Shown one piece after another: positions 5,209 through 5,892 of a DNA stretch of 5,892 nt. The DNA is taken from NCBI GenBank assembly GCA_002392545.1, contig DGHF01000030.1:1-5892 (forward strand). Reading direction: 5' to 3'. The translations under genes were made by a program, and so were the position numbers. A model generated the notes under the pieces. It made no database searches and was not told the DNA's origin. It was given only the letters and a program-made list of their open reading frames with translations. Each line of letters begins with the position of its first letter. Within the stretch, counting starts at the first letter, position 1. The DNA is from Ruminococcus sp. UBA3855 (GTDB taxonomy: Bacteria > Bacillota > Clostridia > Oscillospirales > Ruminococcaceae).

Positions 5209-5592
5209 ATGGATATTATTATTTCAAATCAGAATGATGAGCCGATTTATCAGCAAGTCTATTCTCAAATCAAAATGCAGATTATGAACGGCACTCTCAA
5301 AGAAGGCGATGCGCTCCCCTCAATGCGTTCACTGGCGCAACAGCTCCGGATTAGCGTTATCACGACAAAGCGAGCCTATGAAGAATTAGAGCGTGACGGA
5401 TTTATTGAATCCTACACCGGAAAGGGCAGTTTTGTGAAACGGCAGAATCTTGACTTTATCCGTGAGGAACAGCTCAAAGCCGTGGAAGCCCTTCTTTCAG
5501 ATGCCTGCGAAAAAGCGAAACAATGTGATATTTCTCTTGAAGAAATGCAGTCAATTCTTGCAATGCTTTATGGAGGTGCAGACAATGAATGA
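5209..5592 (+). CDS. GntR-family transcriptional regulator, YtrA type
   Basis: The 127-residue protein matches the short YtrA subfamily, which has a winged helix-turn-helix and a short helical tail rather than a large ligand domain. DEPIYQQVYSQIK (10-22) opens the domain. LPSMRSLAQQLRIS (36-49) and the recognition helix through TTKRAYEELERDG (52-64) follow, then the wing YTGKGSFV (69-76). Residues about 80-127 form a helical dimerisation tail. It probably represses its own operon through the palindrome at the promoter and releases DNA on an unidentified signal, often cell-envelope stress or an antimicrobial in this subfamily. ATG 5209 is chosen because GGTGAT (5200-5205) complements the 16S 3' end, although the spacing is short. 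The upstream in-frame ATG at 5164 lies in the -10 box. Its stop overlaps the ABC gene start. Confidence 0.93.
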   Translation: MDIIISNQNDEPIYQQVYSQIKMQIMNGTLKEGDALPSMRSLAQQLRISVITTKRAYEELERDGFIESYTGKGSFVKRQNLDFIREEQLKAVEALLSDACEKAKQCDISLEEMQSILAMLYGGADNE

Positions 5593-5892
5593 TTACGAAA
5601 ATGCAATTGAAGTGAAAGGCATTACCAAACATTATGACGGTTTCACGCTTGACAATGTTTCTTTCAATGTTGTAAAGGGCAGTATTATGGGCTTTATCGG
5701 GCAGAACGGTGCAGGAAAATCCACCACTATCAACACCATTCTGAACATCATCAAGCCCGATTCCGGAACGGTGAATATTTTCGGAATGGACAATCGGGAA
5801 CATGAAATCGAAATTAAACAGGAAATTTCCGCCGTCTTTGATGAGCTCCCCTTTCATGAGTCTTTGAATGCGAATCATATCAATGTCATTCT
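5585..5892 (+). CDS. ABC transporter ATP-binding subunit, N-terminal part
   Basis: The first 102 codons are present; the window ends before the signature motif and Walker B. ATG 5585 overlaps the regulator's stop by eight bases and has GGAGGTG at 5572-5578, so the two genes are translationally coupled. Walker A is GQNGAGKST (39-47), preceded by the usual beta strands and an aromatic residue (Tyr17) suited to stack on ATP. At the Q-loop position the sequence is VFDELPF (84-90), with Asp86 where many ABC ATPases have Gln. VFDE is, to my knowledge, common in YtrB/BcrA-like exporters of Firmicutes. With a YtrA-type repressor upstream, this is probably the ATPase of an export or membrane-stress ABC system whose permease lies beyond the window. 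The substrate cannot be told. Confidence 0.93.
   Translation, partial: MNDYENAIEVKGITKHYDGFTLDNVSFNVVKGSIMGFIGQNGAGKSTTINTILNIIKPDSGTVNIFGMDNREHEIEIKQEISAVFDELPFHESLNANHINVI

Overview
The window looks like a piece of a Ruminococcus-type (Oscillospiraceae, Clostridia) chromosome. The evidence is moderate-to-low GC, Gram-positive Shine-Dalgarno sites (GGAGGTG, AAAGGAGG), near-consensus sigma-A promoters, and a secreted hydrolase ending in a type I dockerin module of the kind used in plant-fibre-degrading Ruminococcus and Clostridium. This assignment is inferred from protein style, not from a database search.

Layout. At the left edge a secreted protein of unknown function runs off the window on the minus strand (434 to 1) behind a textbook promoter. 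The 435-1012 intergenic stretch is not empty. On the minus strand it holds a second promoter (815-788) followed about 125 bases later by a strong intrinsic terminator (656-617), with no convincing gene between them. I read this as a candidate small RNA of about 165 nt. A plus-strand promoter (930-958) then drives an asparagine-synthetase-like gene (1013-2551) whose N-terminal glutaminase domain lacks the catalytic cysteine region.

Between 2552 and 2792 lie a pair of 16-bp inverted repeats, each made of an 8-bp tandem repeat, and a separate 12-bp hairpin. They precede a tightly spaced pair: a secreted SGNH/GDSL-type hydrolase with a C-terminal dockerin (2793-4094), and 10 bases later a polytopic membrane protein (4105-5034) that seems built from two related halves. 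An intrinsic terminator (5049-5087) closes that unit.

The right end starts a new operon: a consensus promoter (5137-5165), a palindromic operator placed on the transcription start (5166-5184), a short YtrA-type GntR repressor (5209-5592), and an overlapping ABC-transporter ATPase (5585 onward, cut by the window end). This is the usual layout of self-regulated GntR/ABC export modules of Firmicutes.

Most genes are recognisable families. The parts most worth a second look are the candidate small RNA with a CCUCCU (anti-Shine-Dalgarno-like) segment, the cysteine-less asparagine synthetase, the GGGTGACG-based inverted repeat element, and the internally duplicated membrane protein coupled to the dockerin hydrolase.
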